From Baylisascaris procyonis (Eukaryota; Nematoda; Chromadorea; Rhabditida; Ascarididae), in assembly GCA_037389465.1 (NCBI GenBank), contig JAZARR010000214.1, forward strand, positions 3,162,001-3,226,000: DNA of 64,000 nucleotides. Direction: 5' to 3'. Of this stretch, positions 60,756-64,000 are shown in pieces (position 1 is the first letter of the stretch; each line of letters opens with the position of its first letter). The position numbers were made by a program, and so were the translations under genes. The notes under the pieces are model-generated. The model was not told the origin of the DNA, did not search any database, and saw only the letters and a program-made list of their open reading frames with translations.

Positions 60756-63586
60756 GTTAGGAAGCGGCAAGCAACAATGAACGCACTTTGAAACTAAATG
60801 AGTGAGCAGTGTTGACGATTACTGCTAATAAAATTTAATGAACTCAAAACTTCCAAATGTCTCATCTAAAAAATCCAGTCGTTGTTTATGGGTCTCTTAA
60901 AACAGGCTCAGATCCGTGCATCAATGTCTACTGCCCTTGCAGTTGCTAGAGGCTGACATGATGATAAAGAATGAAATAATTATCCTCATCCAGATGCACA
61001 AGTTAGCTTTCGCCGGTTGGACTGTTTTGAAGAGTGACTTAAAGTGGATAGCTAGTTTTCCACAAAGAGAGGCTAGTCACATTTAAACGACTCAATCTTG
61101 TGCTTAATTTTGCAGCCCCATCAAAATGTTGCCTTTTCAATGCAAACACTTTTCGGCTTGTTATGCTCCCTAAGAAAACTTACACAACGGTCGCATTTGA
61201 AAAGTTACTATCATTTTCATAAGAGGTGTTAAGTCTACACTCCACACCCTTCACACCTCAAACACAAATTTTATTCTTCCTCACCCCGAGATGTGATATT
61301 GAAATATGCTTCTAGTTTATCGTCCTAGCTCGATCCGTAAGTTATTATTCGCGGATTTCTCGCATCATTCAGGAAGCTGTGACCGAGAGTTCTCTGCGCG
61401 AAGCTTTGCAGCTACAAGCTTTCTCCGATGAGGAGACCAATAATTGCACTTGTAACTTTGTATTGATTCCGATTCGCAGGAAAGAGCGAGTGACTAGCCC
61501 GAGGTGACAGTCGCGATTATCGACGCGTTGATGTTCGCTGGCACATCCAGTGAGCATTAGCGAAGCGAAATGCTAGCCGAAATTTTTTGTCGTCAAATCT
61601 CTTGAGGCAGCTTATTTGCAGTTATATTAGCGTAATATTCAAATTATGTTTTCATCCACAAATTCATGTACAAACAATAGCGCATAGAAAGATAACGATA
61701 AACACACATGACCAGCGATACAACTCAATCAAGCGTTGGTAGCTTTAGATGAGGATTTAAAACTGCCAAGGACATTTTTAAAAAGGAACAATGCTTCAAA
61801 CAAACTGACGAGAAAAGATGATTAAAATATGACTTCTCTAAAGAATTCTTCCTCAAAGAATTGAATGCCAGAGAACTAGATATCTAAGCAAAAAAAAAGA
61901 GCAAATTCGATGCTGTTCCTTCAGCTTTTAAATAACTTTTAGAAAAACTGACACAATTTAATTGCAGGAATCGGAGAAAATGAACTGAACTTTTGAAGAA
62001 TCATCGCCATTGCTTAGCCAATAGAACTTTTATTGATGCTATTACAATAAAAAGATATTGTGGCGTGAACTAACCTATTGTAATGAACTCAATTGAGCTT
62101 GTGTTTTGTTGCATATATTTTTTTTCTTCTATTTGGTATGGCCAAAAATGAATGGCACTGAACAGCATTAGCAATTCATTATATAACTAATAGATGCATT
62201 GCAATCGGCAGAAATATTTACTTAGTTCTCACACTGATGGGGACTCGAATGCTTGAACAAACGATTTAAAGAAAGCTCCTCAATTCATCTAAGAGGTATT
62301 AACAGATGAGAAAGCTTGGTAAAAAATAAAGCAAACGCACAAATGAAAAACTAACTGCTTTGCATTTTACGAAAATTCTATACTTTTTCAAAACCGGATG
62401 ACTTCAATGAAATTTGGTGAAATGCTAAAAACGATTTTGGAATGCGTCTTTCTTTGTCTTCTTTTCTACTTCTTCTCTAATTTATTGTATCTATGTACTT
62501 TTTATACTTCGTTTGACATCCCACAAAATGTGATTAAACGCTCAAAATCGTCGGTATACTATTAACTGCCCGTCTGCAGTGTTCCTTAAAATAAACACTT
62601 ATTTGGCTAAGATAGTTTATTTTACCATGCCGGGAGAAACATAGGGGAGGAAGGAAGACTGTGATGAGCCGCCGCAGAGTATATAAACACTAAATAAATC
62701 TTTCAGTTGTTTAAAATTAACTTCCTCTTAGTATTTCTGAACCATTATCACGGTTCAATGAGCATAAATCCTCAGTTGAGAATGCTTATATGAGAGGGAA
62801 AGAATGGCGAAAGGAAAAAATGCAACCGAGACGATGTTCATATTCTTAACCGCAGAAGCGTTTGTTTATCGTCGTCTAACTTAGGCTGCTCTTGGCGCCT
62901 TCTCCCTAGAGGAGGAGTGCGTGTCAAGCATACCCTCATCACTTCATCTTTTAGATCCGCATAAATCACATATTTCAAAGCTGACACATATAGCTGTCTC
63001 ATTTCATTCGAAACACTTCGCTGTTTTAATGATTAACTCAAGTTTGCATAGGCTCAACAACTGATAGCTACAAGTCGATTCCCACACAGTAATTGAATCC
63101 CACTTAGTAATCGCTGAGCGGGAATGCATTCTGCAATGACTCTTCATTGATTTCTACTCATATGAATGAAATTTAATCGGCCGGTTTGATTTCTGTTTTA
63201 GAGGAGTGTATTTTATCATCAGATGCATTCATGAAATTGCCAACATAAGGGAGTTAATTTCTTTCTTCTCCTCCAGCCATAATAAAGTATAAAGAGAAAA
63301 GTCTTGCTTTAGAGGACTATATGGTTGCTTTCTGCAAATTCAAGAACTACTCACCTATACAAGTACGGCTGAAAGATTATGGAATCTAAAAAGGCGCGGT
63401 GAAATCCTTCGTAGATTTGAAAGGCCATCTCCGATGAGCGTGGAAAAACGTTTGCGGGCTGCGGTTGATTCTAACAAGAGCTGCACTGATGGCATCGACT
63501 TTCTTGTAGGCATAAGGATAGACATGATTAAATTTCAACGCAAGCTTCTTGAACAACGTAAACATTTACGTGTAACAACTTTTTAG
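60625..63586 (+). CDS. Unrecognised multi-exon gene (5' end not found)
   Basis: Four plus-strand blocks agree in phase: 60625-60755 (acceptor gatagtcagcag, donor AATTG|GTTAGG), 60906-61023 (acceptor ctcttaaaacag, weak donor GACT|GTTTTG), 61373-61503 (acceptor gcatcattcag, donor CCGAG|GTGACA) and 63364-63586 (acceptor cctatacaag, ending TAG). Peptide samples in order: IECSFDEIANEWLRFECPLF; LPLQLLEADMMIKNEIIILI; EAVTESSLREALQLQAFSDE; RRFERPSPMSVEKRLRAAVD. All are helix-rich and charged. The product is unknown. The last block may instead be spliced at CTT|GTAGGC (63505) and continue beyond the window. Confidence 0.45.
60906..61023 (+). CDS. Exon of unrecognised gene
   Basis: 118 nt, phase 2 to 0. 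Contains IKNEIIILIQMHKLAFAGW. The frame stays open to about 61083, so the 3' boundary is uncertain. Confidence 0.4.
61373..61503 (+). CDS. Exon of unrecognised gene
   Basis: 131 nt, phase 0 to 2, with good acceptor and donor. Contains DEETNNCTCNFVLIPIRRKE. Confidence 0.5.
61504..63363. other. Intron of the unrecognised gene
   Basis: 1.9 kb, AT-rich, no further exon seen. Confidence 0.35.
63364..63586 (+). CDS. Exon of unrecognised gene, probably terminal
   Basis: 223 nt, phase 2 to stop. Contains CTDGIDFLVGIRIDMIKFQR. A better acceptor, ccttcgtag at about 63411, keeps the same frame and would shorten the exon. Confidence 0.45.
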
Positions 63587-64000
63587 GCAAAAAGGAATAA
63601 GAGAAACCACAAATAGACGTAATCATTTTAAAGAGTAGAAATTTTTCGAAGCAAAAAAACGGAAGAGGAGTCCCATTTTGAAATTAAATGATTGTAAGGT
63701 CGAGTTTTTCAAATGAGGTTTCCTATTCTCTCTGTCTTTCGCAAATTATTGAATTGTGCAAACTTTTCATGGTCACCCGATGTATCATTTCGCTTCGTTT
63801 GCATTTATAAGTAACGAAGTTATAAAATCGAATCTAACAAATACGCAGTATAGCTATTTATGTGTTATATTTTGCGTACCAAATAGTTTTTCTTATGTGT
63901 TATAAAACACGATGAACGTAATGAAGGGCAATTTAAATACGCATTCTAAGCCATAGTACAATTGTTTGGTTGTAATCCGTTAACGCGAGTTCACTCGATC
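63587..64000. other. Right edge, nothing recognised
   Basis: AT-rich and full of stops. AATAAG shortly after the TAG at 63586 could act as a weak poly(A) signal. Confidence 0.3.

Noticed and set aside
63364..63586. Resemblance of GIDFLVGIRIDMIKF to malonyl-CoA decarboxylase
   Set aside because: Too short and the flanking peptide does not fit; no catalytic domain in the window.

Overview
This window looks like an AT-rich eukaryotic genome segment, most likely from a parasitic nematode, with a strongylid such as a trichostrongyloid or hookworm as the best guess. The reasons are short coding exons (about 80-300 nt) split by introns of 0.3-4 kb, TTTCAG-like 3' splice sites, a nematode-type carboxylesterase, a splice acceptor just upstream of its start codon that would suit spliced-leader trans-splicing, and decayed repeats. 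The species call is inference. All gene models were built by hand from open frames, splice-site quality and intron-phase agreement, without transcripts or database searches.

Layout. (1) 87-1782, plus: the 3' part of a helical-repeat gene entering from the left edge. (2) 16473-4632, minus: 13 exons with mutually compatible phases encoding a kelch-like beta-propeller followed by a RING finger, a B-box-like zinc region and a coiled coil (about 627 aa). It may instead be two adjacent genes split between 10359 and 9200. (3) 39771-24945, minus: a complete 10-exon type-B carboxylesterase (565 aa) with Ser212, Glu344 and His456, no signal peptide and an N-terminal glycine suited to myristoylation. 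Its introns hold three further well-formed coding exons of unknown ownership. (4) 24666-24308, minus: a possible small membrane protein gene directly downstream of the esterase, in operon-like spacing. (5) 43688-43759, plus: tRNA-His(GTG). (6) 50173-47406, minus: a small coiled-coil protein with a possible C-terminal membrane anchor. (7) 53642-54141, plus: the 3' end of an unknown gene, whose last intron consists largely of a 24-bp tandem repeat that triplicates the splice acceptor. (8) 55705-55538, minus: a terminal exon with a polyadenylation signal. (9) 60625-63586, plus: a chain of four exons of an unknown gene.

Between these lie introns and intergenic DNA with microsatellites, a GC-rich hairpin cluster (51.9-52.1 kb), an AATCGATT palindrome cluster (22.5 kb), a G-quadruplex motif (36.66 kb), a perfect 47-bp tandem duplication (12.4 kb) and probable degenerate repeats. 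No virus, CRISPR array, rRNA or intact transposase gene was recognised. The most interesting items are the propeller-RING architecture, the coding exons inside esterase introns, the triplicated splice acceptor and the GC-rich hairpin cluster.
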